From Leisingera aquimarina DSM 24565 (lineage in GTDB: Bacteria > Pseudomonadota > Alphaproteobacteria > Rhodobacterales > Rhodobacteraceae), in contig NZ_KI421504.1 of assembly GCF_000473165.1 (NCBI RefSeq), forward strand, positions 2,205,958 through 2,269,957: a stretch of DNA of 64,000 nucleotides, in the 5' to 3' direction. The notes beneath the pieces were generated by a model, which was given only the letters and a program-made list of their open reading frames with translations, made no database searches and was not told the DNA's origin. Shown one piece after another: positions 54,470 through 63,067 of this stretch. The position numbers and the translations under genes are program-made. Each line of letters opens with the position of its first letter. Position 1 is the stretch's first letter.

Positions 54470-57068
54470 GGTCGATCTCCTCTTCAAACTTTTTCTTCAA
54501 TTCTTGGGCCAGATCGGGCGCCACTTCATAACCGTCGTACTCGTCAAGAAGTGCCTCGTCGTAGGTTCCAAACGCCCACTCGTTTATGTCTTCAATGGCA
54601 CCTGAAGCGAGCAGCCCTGATTGACGACACAGGTCTTCAAATGCCTCTTCGGTCCAATGCTCCTGAGCGACAAGCGCCCTTACAAGATTTGTCTGTTTGG
54701 TATCCAGTCCTGCAAGCACCGCAGAGGCGTTCCCGATTTCCTCAGGTTCTTCTGATGCCTCGTCGAAAATATCTCCCAAGACCGATGAGACCCGCGCAGT
54801 GTCAGATTGGATCGCGGCGATCCGCGCTGCGTCCAGCTTCGGTGCACCAGCTGGTTTCTCATCAGGAATGACTTCTCCGGCCGCTCCGGGCTCTGCTGCC
54901 CGCACCCGCACAGGCCCATCGCTCACATTGCCCGCATGAATATCCGAATAGACAAGCGACGGATCCAGACCCAAAGACTTATAGATCTTTTCGATTCCGG
55001 CCACTTCTTCGGGCTGAATAATCCCATCAGCGTGTGCTGCCGCGACCAGGGCCGAACGGATGGAGGCCTGTGCCTCGGCTCCGGTATCCTTGAGCTTGCG
55101 CTTAAGCAGCGCCAAGTCTGGAGGCACGGCCAGCATCCAATCCAGATTGGCTGCAAGGCGGCGGTGTTCCTGCTCGCTGAGGCCTGCAACACCAGCGATC
55201 TTCGCGCGAAGCGATTTCCTTTCGCTCTCACTGATCTGACCATCAGAGTGGGCCACAAAGGAGCCCAGTGCAATCTCAATCAATGCTGCGCGGTAGCCAT
55301 CCGAAACGTCTTCGAGTTGCGCCACTGCATCGCCCAGATCGAAAAGCACTACCGGCTCACCGGGCTTGGGTGACCGCAGCGCGAAACGTGGGTCAGGAGC
55401 AAACCCATAGCCGAGCCGAGCCAGAGCATCCGCCACCCCGGTGAGTGTTCGCTTGCTCAGTTTTTCGGGACGTTCGCCTTCAAGCTGCTCAACTACATCC
55501 AGAACTGGCACCAGGCCGCCGTTGTGAACAATTGCGCCGACCCATGATCTCAATTGTTCTAACTCGTCGCTTGGGAAAAGGTCCCACAGCTCCTGCGGCA
55601 ACAGCGCCTGCGCTTCAAGACTTCCACGGCCATCAGGATTCCGACCCAGATACCGGCTAAGCTTGTCCAGATCGTCCATTACTTCATCGGCGATTTCTTG
55701 TGCGATTTCCACCGGTTTGCGTAATCCAGAAATGTCGGGAACTCTGTTTCCGTCTATCAACGGCTCAAGCTGTCCCTGAAACTCGCTCGACGCCGCCTGA
55801 TAGGTGATCTTGAGCAGCTTGCGTGGTTTGTTGACTTTCAGGCCATCGGGGAAACGGTCTTCAAAGCGCAATCTGAATAGCGTTCGAAACTCTTCGGCGC
55901 ATCGGGTCGAAGGTGTGCGCATACGACGTTCGGGATGGCATAGCAGCCAACTTAAGACCCAGTCTGCTGACAGTAATTCACCACGGTTCAGCCGCGCGCC
56001 AATGGCAACTTTCAGTGACAGTGGTATGTCCCAGCCACGAAACTCAAAGAGGGGTTCATCTAAGGCTTCGTCATTCAGAGAGACTTGAGCGAGTTGAATA
56101 AATTCACCGAGGTATCGCTGAACCGAGCCATTGTCGGGGTATAGGTTTTGGAGGCGACGGACCTCTTGCAAGATCTCCCGTTTCTCTGCCTCAGTTGGTT
56201 TATCCAGGAAAAAACGACGTTCCAGCCCGTAGAAATAGAGGAACATATATCCGGCATCATACCGTCCATCCTTGGCTCCGCCTGCCAGCCAATCAAGATA
56301 TGTGGCACGACTATTCGCGGAGATGTCAGAATAACTTGGCCAATATGGCAGTTCGTCACCTGCCAAGTCTGTTCCACTGCGTGCAACCGAAAGAGAGGGG
56401 TCAATGTATGCGCGGCACTTGTCCCGATATCCAAAATCGTTGAGGCGTGGAGGGGTTCCAATATAGATCATCCCGCCAATGTCTCGCCCCGCAATTTGAA
56501 CTGTTTCAGATGAAGGCACCCAGCCCGTACGACGCGTAGCTTTCTTCTTGGCAGACTTGGCTTTTGTTGCTTCTTTCCTTGCTGCAATCTCCGCAAGCTC
56601 GGATGCTGAGGACCTTCCTGCTTTGATGATCGCAGCATAGTCCTGCTTGGGAGGGCGGTACTGCCCTGTTTGACTGCGAGCATTAGCACTCTCGTCAGGT
56701 ATCGTGCGTACTGAAACGTTTGCCGCTGTCGGCTTTACGCGCTCGCTGACCGCACTTTGGCGTATCTGTTCGCGCTCCTGGTCAATGCGTTTTTCAAATC
56801 GACTCTTCTTAGGCGGTGAACTTGGTCGTTTTGACGAGTTTGCAGGCTGTTCAGGGGCTGTCTCGGTATCAAACGTCGGCTGGTGCGAGTGTCTTCTTGC
56901 TCGCCTTTTCTCGCCCCACCACACCAAGGCAATGGGCGTGAGAAAGGCGAAAAGCATCTGCGCGCCCGGCGACCAGTCTGTGAAGACAGTGACCACTGCA
57001 ACCATGCAGAGAACGAAATACAGGGCAAGAAAGAAAAACACACGAAGGAGCTTGATAATCGTCGACAT
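54456..57068 (-). CDS. TerB-domain membrane protein (TerB-N, TerB, TerB-C)
   Basis: 870 residues from MSTIIKLL. Two hydrophobic segments near the N-terminus ('VFFFLALYFVLCMVAVVTVF', 'MLFAFLTPIALVWW') anchor it; a charged, disordered linker follows to about residue 190. The TerB-N domain then starts ('DIGGMIYIGTPPRLNDFGYRDKCRAYIDPSL'), with 'RATYLDWLAGGAKDGRYDAGYMFLYFYGLERRFF'. Two TerB-like acidic repeats, 'AHSDGQISESERKSL' and 'AHADGIIQPEEVAGIEKIY', and a TerB-C region end the protein. TerB domains occur in stress and phage-resistance systems and may bind metal. It is first of a coupled three-gene unit with ATPase and helicase. Confidence 0.85.
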   Translation of the reverse strand: MSTIIKLLRVFFFLALYFVLCMVAVVTVFTDWSPGAQMLFAFLTPIALVWWGEKRRARRHSHQPTFDTETAPEQPANSSKRPSSPPKKSRFEKRIDQEREQIRQSAVSERVKPTAANVSVRTIPDESANARSQTGQYRPPKQDYAAIIKAGRSSASELAEIAARKEATKAKSAKKKATRRTGWVPSSETVQIAGRDIGGMIYIGTPPRLNDFGYRDKCRAYIDPSLSVARSGTDLAGDELPYWPSYSDISANSRATYLDWLAGGAKDGRYDAGYMFLYFYGLERRFFLDKPTEAEKREILQEVRRLQNLYPDNGSVQRYLGEFIQLAQVSLNDEALDEPLFEFRGWDIPLSLKVAIGARLNRGELLSADWVLSWLLCHPERRMRTPSTRCAEEFRTLFRLRFEDRFPDGLKVNKPRKLLKITYQAASSEFQGQLEPLIDGNRVPDISGLRKPVEIAQEIADEVMDDLDKLSRYLGRNPDGRGSLEAQALLPQELWDLFPSDELEQLRSWVGAIVHNGGLVPVLDVVEQLEGERPEKLSKRTLTGVADALARLGYGFAPDPRFALRSPKPGEPVVLFDLGDAVAQLEDVSDGYRAALIEIALGSFVAHSDGQISESERKSLRAKIAGVAGLSEQEHRRLAANLDWMLAVPPDLALLKRKLKDTGAEAQASIRSALVAAAHADGIIQPEEVAGIEKIYKSLGLDPSLVYSDIHAGNVSDGPVRVRAAEPGAAGEVIPDEKPAGAPKLDAARIAAIQSDTARVSSVLGDIFDEASEEPEEIGNASAVLAGLDTKQTNLVRALVAQEHWTEEAFEDLCRQSGLLASGAIEDINEWAFGTYDEALLDEYDGYEVAPDLAQELKKKFEEEIDHVEA

Positions 57069-57385
57069 GGAAAAGGCCTTTTTTCTGACCCTAAACCGCG
57101 TCACATGGTTTGCAATAGCTATCGCTTAGGTTGCTGAAGAAACTGAGCTAAAGAACGGGTAGTACTCCCAGCAGTCAGGTGCAAAGAAGCCGAAGCAGAA
57201 ATCGGAGCATCAACAGGAGGCACCTTATAGATTCCGATGTTGCCGCTCTGAAGTGCCTGCGACCCAATGAACTTCAGCATTTCGTCTGCAAATATTGCGA
57301 GACCCCGATCACTCAAACAAACCTGTTTGTCTTTTTGTGAAGTGAACACACGTCCCTCAAGCCAACACCAAACGTAGGGAAAAAG

Positions 57386-57733
57386 ATGAACACACATGTA
57401 AACCTGATCAAACTTGTCATTGATGCTGTCGTCAATGGAACTTTGACGCTTGAAGAGGAAAAGGGGCGCGTCCGTTTTGAACTTTCTGGGGAAGCTTGCT
57501 CAGTAAGGGGCCCAATGATTGCCCGGCGCGATTGGCTTGATGCCCAAGGAAGACCAGGGCTGATGTCGATGATAAACCAAGTCGAGTTCGAGGGCGTAGA
57601 GACCAACTATGCCGAGCTATTTCAGGAAGCACAGGAATACGAGGAGTTCGTTGCGTGCCGTTTGCAGGAGCGCTTGGCGCCGGAAAAGCTTTACACGCTT
57701 GATCAGGACAGGGGCTGGGTGCTGTCAACGTAA
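57386..57733 (+). CDS. Hypothetical protein
   Basis: 115 residues with AGGGA 6 bases before the ATG. Beta-strand-rich start ('VNLIKLVIDAVVNGTLTLEEEKGRVRFEL') and an acidic, helical second half ('EGVETNYAELFQEAQEYEEFVACRLQERL'). Not recognised. It diverges from the TerB operon, so it could be a regulator or an accessory of that unit, but nothing in it looks DNA-binding. Confidence 0.55.
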   Translation: MNTHVNLIKLVIDAVVNGTLTLEEEKGRVRFELSGEACSVRGPMIARRDWLDAQGRPGLMSMINQVEFEGVETNYAELFQEAQEYEEFVACRLQERLAPEKLYTLDQDRGWVLST

Positions 57734-58008
57734 GATTCAGGGGCAACCAGTGAACATGACGACGTTTCGGCGTAGTAATCTTGGCAGATTCAGGAGCGAT
57801 TGAAGTCCTTCTCAGGGCTTCCGGAATGACTTTCTGGACGCGATGCGCACTGGCCTGCCAAGGCAACCCGAATATCCTCGTTCGCTCAGTTATGAAATGC
57901 CAGGAAACATCTGAGGTATGTGCATCGGAAGGACTCGAGAAACCCCTGGAACTCTGGGCTGGAGTGCACGCCTTTCTGGAGGATGTACTATCGGTTCATT
58001 TCCGGCTC
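57734..58008. other. Gap at the right edge of the island
   Basis: 275 bp. A frame at 57781-58086 exists but runs antisense into the glutaredoxin gene and has no ribosome site. The right boundary of the island probably lies here; no terminal inverted repeat or duplication was found by eye. Confidence 0.35.
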
Positions 58009-58657
58009 TCACGTAATTTCCTTCGCCGTAACTGGCGTGAATGGTTTGACACCTGCACGGGCAATCAGGTCATTGAAGTGGATTAAAACCTGTTCCGGAA
58101 AGCTTATCTCTGCGACCATGGTGAGGCTCCGCAGGTCTGCAAGCGCTGCCAATGTGTCAAAGCTGATGTTGCGGAGTTCCAGAAACGGAAGGACGCCGGG
58201 CAGCGCGGCTTCCACGATCCGGGCAAACCGAGAAGTCTGGGCAAGTGCCTCATCAAACGACATACCAATCCGTTTTGGCATTGTGCTTTCAAAAAAGGCG
58301 AGGGCATCGGGCGAGGCCAACTCGGGCACATTCAGCTGCGGCATCCGGGGGTAACAAAGCGCGCTGAGCGGTGCTGCGATGGAAGTGCGCCATTCTTCCA
58401 GCGCATGGCTGGTACCATAGGATTGGAGCATCGGGGCGCCATGCGTATCGAGATGACGAATGATGTCAGCGCTGTCCTGGATTAGCGTCTGACCGTCCAC
58501 AAGGATCGGGACGGCCAGCCTGTCGATCCGGCCGTTCAGTTCAGGCGGGATCTGTCCGGGGGCACACATGGATGAGGTCGGGCATGAGCCCTTTCAGACC
58601 GGCTATGACGCGGATGCGGATACAATAAGGGCAGGTTTCAAAGATATAGAGCTTCAT
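58009..58657 (-). pseudogene. Glutaredoxin 2-like protein, frameshifted
   Basis: From the ATG at 58657 the translation 'MKLYIFETCPYCIRIRVI' carries the CPYC active site of GrxB, but the frame is lost in a run of five G (58558-58562). Removing one base restores 'HVCPGQIPPELNGRIDRLAVPILVDG', leading into the GST-like helical domain that runs to 58009. The corrected length is 215 residues, equal to Escherichia coli GrxB. The change could be a genuine mutation, phase variation in the G tract or a sequencing error. It is downstream of the hydrolase-cupin genes on the same strand. Confidence 0.78.
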
Positions 58658-58723
58658 CACGGTGATCCGGAGGGGGAAAGAGGCAGAATCACCCTGTAGT
58701 AGAATAGGGTGCGCAGGTTTGAG

Positions 58724-59602
58724 TCAGCCGCCATGTGTAATGGCAAACCCCATTTTCCGGACGTGTTCGCCCAGATCCTGATAGTTCCGCCAACTTTCGT
58801 ATTGCGGCAATGCCACGGTTTCACCCAGTTCAATGACCACATCCACAAGGCCAGCGGGGTTTTCCTCATAGACCTTTTTGATGGCCGGATAGACGGCATC
58901 GTAGAGATCGTTGTGGAATGCGGCCCCCTCGATCAGATGGCTGACCGACATATCCCCGGAATGGGTTGAGATCGCATAGTTCAGATCCCAGGTGGCCAGC
59001 TCGTTCAGAAACTGACGATTGCCCAACAAATTGCTGTCGGTCAGGAAAAGCCCGCGGGTCAGCGATCTGGGCGCATACATGTCAGAGGTCACGACGATGC
59101 CTTCCCCAGGCAGATGCACCACCGCGATGGCAATGCCATCCGCCGGGCCAAAGTGGTGCAGGTCCACTGTGGTGGTGCCCATGTCGATGCTCATCGACTC
59201 GGAAAAGGTCACGTCCAGTCGCGTGGGCAGCATGCCAAGCGGGTCCTGATCCATGAACATCTCAAAGTTTTCCTGCACCACGATCTCGGCCTCAGGAAAC
59301 ACCCCAGTGCCGCCCACATGGTCGTAGTGTTCGTGGGTCATCACGATCTTGCTGACCGGCAGGTTGGTCAGTTTGGTTATTTCCGCCTGCAACAGCCCGG
59401 CGCGGAAGGGATTGGCAGGGTCGGTGATCAGAACGCCGTTCTCTCCGATGACGACGAGGCTGTTGTAGTGCAGCACGTCCATTGAGTAGACATTGTCCGC
59501 AAGCTTCTGGGTGGTGACCCTGGGGCTGGCCGCCAAGGCTGCGTTGGTCAGCCCTGCGGCGGCAATCACGCCGCTGAGGGCGGCAAATATCTTATGGTTC
59601 AT
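58724..59602 (-). CDS. Secreted metallo-beta-lactamase-fold hydrolase
   Basis: 292 residues from MNHKIFAAL, with a signal peptide ending near 'TNAALAAS'. The metal site HxHxDH is 'THEHYDHVGGTG', followed by 'MYAPRSLTR' and a later 'ISTHSGDMSV' histidine. It resembles the MBL hydrolase encoded two genes upstream and probably arose by duplication. Substrate unknown; family members include lactonases, thiolesterases and Sox-associated hydrolases. Nineteen bp downstream of the cupin gene. Confidence 0.85.
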   Translation of the reverse strand: MNHKIFAALSGVIAAAGLTNAALAASPRVTTQKLADNVYSMDVLHYNSLVVIGENGVLITDPANPFRAGLLQAEITKLTNLPVSKIVMTHEHYDHVGGTGVFPEAEIVVQENFEMFMDQDPLGMLPTRLDVTFSESMSIDMGTTTVDLHHFGPADGIAIAVVHLPGEGIVVTSDMYAPRSLTRGLFLTDSNLLGNRQFLNELATWDLNYAISTHSGDMSVSHLIEGAAFHNDLYDAVYPAIKKVYEENPAGLVDVVIELGETVALPQYESWRNYQDLGEHVRKMGFAITHGG

Positions 59603-59621
59603 CCGGATGGCTCCAGTTCTG

Positions 59622-60083
59622 TCAGAGGTAAACCACGCCAAAGCGCTCTTCAATCAGCTTGAGATCGCGCTCGCCGGTCTCGTTCTGGCGGGAGGTTTCA
59701 GCCATGAACTCCTCGGCCCAGTCGCCAGGGAAGATGTAGCTGATAAGCTTGGCTGTCTTATCGCCCACGTTCTTCATGTAATGGGAGACGCCGCGCGGGC
59801 ATTGGATGCTGGCGCCCGGGCCAGCCCGGAACACGTCATCGCCAATTCTGACCTCAAGCTCTCCTTCCAAGATGTGAAAGGTTTGGTCTTCCCATTTGTG
59901 GTAATGGTCCGGAATGCAGCTGCCGGGGGCAATCTCGCCGGCGCCGAACACATAGGCGGACCCGGTATCATCCTTGCCGGCTGCAACCGACGTGTATTCA
60001 TCCGGGGCCATGAAGTACTTCCGGCCTTCGTGCCAGCCGCTCACAACCGTCTTTTTTGTCGTGGTTTCCGTTTTCTCAGACAT
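59622..60083 (-). CDS. Cupin-domain protein
   Basis: 153 residues from MSEKTETTTKK. A single cupin barrel with the metal ligands in 'DHYHKWEDQTFHILEGELEV' (His, His, Glu-type) and a second motif 'PRGVSHYMKNVG' (His). No signal peptide, so cytoplasmic although both neighbouring hydrolases are secreted. Cupins include dioxygenases, isomerases and sensors; the role here is unknown. Confidence 0.83.
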   Translation of the reverse strand: MSEKTETTTKKTVVSGWHEGRKYFMAPDEYTSVAAGKDDTGSAYVFGAGEIAPGSCIPDHYHKWEDQTFHILEGELEVRIGDDVFRAGPGASIQCPRGVSHYMKNVGDKTAKLISYIFPGDWAEEFMAETSRQNETGERDLKLIEERFGVVYL

Positions 60084-60151
60084 AGTATGCCTCCTGAAAT
60101 CCGGGGTTTGCATTATGGGGCGGGCGGCAGGCGCAGCCCGCGCGCCGGGTG

Positions 60152-61009
60152 TTACTGACCGTGCCAGATCGAATAAGCCATGCGTTCCACATGCGCGGGC
60201 AGGTTCTGTTCGTACATGAACCAGTGGCTAAACGCGGGCAGCTTGACTGTCTCCTTCAGCTCTTCGACCGATTTGCCGGCCTGCATCCCGTCCCAGACCG
60301 CCTTGAACAGCGCTTTGTTGAAAGCGAGGTCCTCGGCCAGCTGTTCCGGTGAAGAGGATGGCATGTGGCCCGAGATGACCGTGTCAAAGTCCAGTTCGGC
60401 CGTGACCCGGCGAAGGGTGTTGAGCGAGCCGACGTAGTCATGGGTGTTCAGACGACCTGGCATGTTCACAAAGCCCTGCAGATGCCAGTCCACTGCCATC
60501 AGCACCTTGTCCTCGGGCATGTAGATGGCGCTGTTGCACTGGCCATCGTTGGCACCGTAATAACGCATCTCGACGACCTTTCCGCCCAGTTCGATCCGAT
60601 ATTCGTCGCCCTCGTAGGTAACATCCGGCTGCACCACCCGTTTCTCCAGGTCACGAGCCAGCAACTCCGTGCAGCCCGCGTGGGTGATGAATTTGGCCCC
60701 TTCGTCTTTGAAGATCTGCCCGCCGCGGGAGTGGTCAAAATGCGGATGCGAATAGAGCACCTTGACCACTGGCTGATCGGTCAGCCTGGCGATTTCGGCC
60801 CGCATCGCTTCGGCGCGGAATTCATGGTTCGGGTCGACGACCAGAACGCCCTCATCCGTAATCACAACCAGGCTGGAATAATGCGCCATGTGGAACTGAT
60901 AGCCCCCGTCTTTCAGCTCGGTCATGACCGGTTTCATGTCGTCCTCAGCGGCGAGAGATGCCCCTGCGAAGCCGACCGAGAGGGCCAGGGCTGTCAGGAA
61001 TCGTTTCAT
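60152..61009 (-). CDS. Secreted metallo-beta-lactamase-fold hydrolase
   Basis: 285 residues from MKRFLTALAL, with AAGGAGG before the ATG; the longer frame has no signal peptide at its start. The signal peptide ends near 'AGASLAAE'. Metal site 'SHPHFDHSRGGQ', then 'AVDWHLQGFVNMPGR' and 'ISGHMPSSSPE'. First gene of the minus-strand cluster hydrolase-cupin-hydrolase-glutaredoxin, facing a LysR regulator 96 bp away, which probably controls it. Confidence 0.86.
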   Translation of the reverse strand: MKRFLTALALSVGFAGASLAAEDDMKPVMTELKDGGYQFHMAHYSSLVVITDEGVLVVDPNHEFRAEAMRAEIARLTDQPVVKVLYSHPHFDHSRGGQIFKDEGAKFITHAGCTELLARDLEKRVVQPDVTYEGDEYRIELGGKVVEMRYYGANDGQCNSAIYMPEDKVLMAVDWHLQGFVNMPGRLNTHDYVGSLNTLRRVTAELDFDTVISGHMPSSSPEQLAEDLAFNKALFKAVWDGMQAGKSVEELKETVKLPAFSHWFMYEQNLPAHVERMAYSIWHGQ

Positions 61010-61105
61010 GGCATGTGCCTCCTTTGCTTTGGAAGACAACGTATTGCTGATATGAGATGAGATAATCGAAGCAGAAATCTCCACTGAAGTTACCAAAGGT
61101 ATCGA

Positions 61106-62005
61106 ATGGACAAGCTGAAGAAGATGGCGGTCTTTGCCCGAGTGGTGGAGCTTGGCAGTTTCGCTGCCGCCGCTGCAGACCTGAATGTGACCCCGGCCAT
61201 TGTCGGTCGGCATGTTGCGGATCTTGAGTCACTGCTGGATTTGCGCCTGATCAACCGCACCACCCGGTCGATGGATGTGACAGAGGCTGGGTTGCGTTAC
61301 TACCAGGGCAGCAAGTCCATGCTGGAACAGATCGCTGTGCTGGAGCAGGAGGTTTCTGACCCCCAGGGCGCGCAGCTGTCAGGCGTGATCCGGATCGCCG
61401 CGCCCGAGGGGATCGGCACCCCGCTGTTGCTGGACGCTGTTGAGAGCTTTCAGGCCAGTCATCCTGAGGTTCTGTTCGACCTTGTGTTTCAAAACGAACA
61501 AACCGACTTTGTCAGCACCGGGGTGGACCTTGCGATCCGATTTGCCACTTCGCTTGAAGACAGCTCGCTGATTGTCAGCAAGCTGGCCGAAACCAGGTTG
61601 GCGCTGTTCGCCGCCCCGGCCTATCTGCAAACGCATGAGGCGCCGGCGACGGTCGCAGAGCTTGAGGCGCACAGCTGCATCGCCTTTGGCGGCTCGCGTT
61701 TCGGAAACAGCTGGCCCATGGTCACTGAAACGGGGGTTAAGAAAGTACGGTTCTCTTGGCGTCTGGTGATGAACCAGACCCACACCTACCGCGAAGCGTT
61801 AGTCCGGGGGATGGGCATCGGGTTGTTGCCGGAAATTATGGCCACCGACCTGGTTGAAGGCGAGCAGCTTGTCCCGATTGCTCTGAAGGGGCGCTTTCCG
61901 GAGGTCGGCGTCTATGCAGTATATCCAGGCAAGTCATTCCAGCCACATCGAGTTCGCAAGTTTCTGGATCACTTGCGTCAGCGCATACAGAGCCGGAGCC
62001 AATGA
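61106..62005 (+). CDS. LysR-type transcriptional regulator
   Basis: 299 residues. The N-terminal winged helix is clear ('LKKMAVFARVVELGSFAAAAADLNVTPAIVGRHVADLE'), followed by 'LLINRTTR'-type wing sequence and a substrate-binding domain with 'VSDPQGAQLSGVIRIAAPEGIGTPLLL'. It belongs to the CrgA/YafC-like subgroup. Divergent transcription from the hydrolase cluster suggests it regulates that cluster, with binding sites in 61010-61105. The ligand is unknown. Confidence 0.92.
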   Translation: MDKLKKMAVFARVVELGSFAAAAADLNVTPAIVGRHVADLESLLDLRLINRTTRSMDVTEAGLRYYQGSKSMLEQIAVLEQEVSDPQGAQLSGVIRIAAPEGIGTPLLLDAVESFQASHPEVLFDLVFQNEQTDFVSTGVDLAIRFATSLEDSSLIVSKLAETRLALFAAPAYLQTHEAPATVAELEAHSCIAFGGSRFGNSWPMVTETGVKKVRFSWRLVMNQTHTYREALVRGMGIGLLPEIMATDLVEGEQLVPIALKGRFPEVGVYAVYPGKSFQPHRVRKFLDHLRQRIQSRSQ

Positions 62006-62351
62006 AGTGTGGCGTTCATTTTTTGGTGCCGTGCGGCGACCGAGGAGGTGATCTTCGAAAAGCGAAGGCCTTTCAAGGGAGTACTTCTATAGTTCAGCGT
62101 GAAGCAGTGCCTCCTCAGAGGGTGTAACATGTCAGGAGAACTTGATAAGTGACCTTGAAGGTGTATTTTGATCCTTGAGTTGGCGCCACACCATGATCCG
62201 TCGCAGATCCGGGCCTGCGCACAATCAGTCTGTGGATGGAGCTTGGCGCGAGGCAAAATAAAATTCGTTGGGATGCTCATCATCTCTACGTCAAATTTGC
62301 GGGGCAGACGATCGTAGATATTGTCCTTGCATAATTCGAGGAGAAGAGAAG
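62006..62351. other. Gap between LysR gene and antitoxin
   Basis: 346 bp. No toxin gene (MqsR or similar) or other credible frame of more than about 40 codons was found in front of the antitoxin, where one would be expected. Confidence 0.4.
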
Positions 62352-62867
62352 ATGACAAACACTCGGATTCACCCCGTAACCAGACAAGTTCTGACTCGAC
62401 AGGCCCGGCTGCAAACTGTCACCTTCGGATCCTTGAGTGCGGAAGTTGATGTTCCAGGATGGTATCCAGAGGATGACAGTGACTCGATCCACTCGGGGCA
62501 AGACTTTGATAAGAAAGAAGAAGTCTTTCAGGAGCTTCGGCAAGCCTACGGAAAACGAGTTCGCAAGATTCGAAAAGACCTCAAACTAACCCAAGTTGAG
62601 GCTGGTAGAATAATAGGCGGTGGACCCCGCGCTTTTCAGAAATATGAAAGAGGCGTTATGGCTCCCAGCGAAGCGGCCATTGGGCTCCTGGAAATACTCT
62701 CTGTGGATCCGGGTAAGCTCTCAATCCTGAAAGACGTCAGAAAATTCAATTCTTCGATCAACGAAGGTGTTGATGCGAGGAGGGGTGGTGGCGGACACTC
62801 CCGGAGAGATCCCGCTTCGGCGTGGGCAATCGACAATCTGACCGAAAGTGCGGTCTCGGCAACCTGA
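62352..62867 (+). CDS. MqsA-family antitoxin-like XRE regulator, without toxin partner
   Basis: 171 residues from MTNTRIHPV after GAGGAGAAGAG. The N-terminal part has 'VTFGSLSAEVDVPGWYPEDDSDS', the MqsA linker pattern, and then a helix-turn-helix 'LTQVEAGRIIGGGPRAFQKYERG' as in the C-terminal domain of MqsA. The CxxC zinc finger that binds the MqsR toxin is missing. It may be an orphan antitoxin or a stand-alone repressor. The C-terminal 30 residues are low-complexity. Confidence 0.78.
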   Translation: MTNTRIHPVTRQVLTRQARLQTVTFGSLSAEVDVPGWYPEDDSDSIHSGQDFDKKEEVFQELRQAYGKRVRKIRKDLKLTQVEAGRIIGGGPRAFQKYERGVMAPSEAAIGLLEILSVDPGKLSILKDVRKFNSSINEGVDARRGGGGHSRRDPASAWAIDNLTESAVSAT

Positions 62868-62940
62868 AACACTGCTGGCGAGTGGTTTTGGAGCGTTCGT
62901 GACTGGCTCTCACTGCGTTGGTTGAAGGGAGAAATGAGTA

Positions 62941-63036
62941 ATGGATGATGATAGGGCGCGGATTTACGAAATTAACAAGATTCTGAAGATGCACGGTCTT
63001 GATCACGGCAAGCGAGAGGCAGCCTTTGACCTCTGA
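62941..63036 (+). pseudogene. Truncated gene start, cut by an IS element
   Basis: 31 codons 'MDDDRARIYEINKILKMHG...' with GGGAGA upstream. Its stop TGA is the first three bases of the adjoining IS end, so the gene was interrupted by the insertion. The rest should lie beyond the IS, outside the window. Confidence 0.5.
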
Positions 63037-63067
63037 GCGGCCCCGCTTGAGTGGTCCAAGTTGAAAG

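Noticed and set aside
50957-57068. BREX system
   Set aside because: Only BrxD- and BrxHI-like genes are present; PglX methyltransferase, PglZ phosphatase and PglY/BrxC ATPase are absent from the window.
57119-57397. 92-codon minus-strand frame in front of the TerB gene
   Set aside because: Its start overlaps the start of the plus-strand 57386 gene and no ribosome site or family is seen; it lies where the TerB promoter should be. Not excluded, only unsupported.
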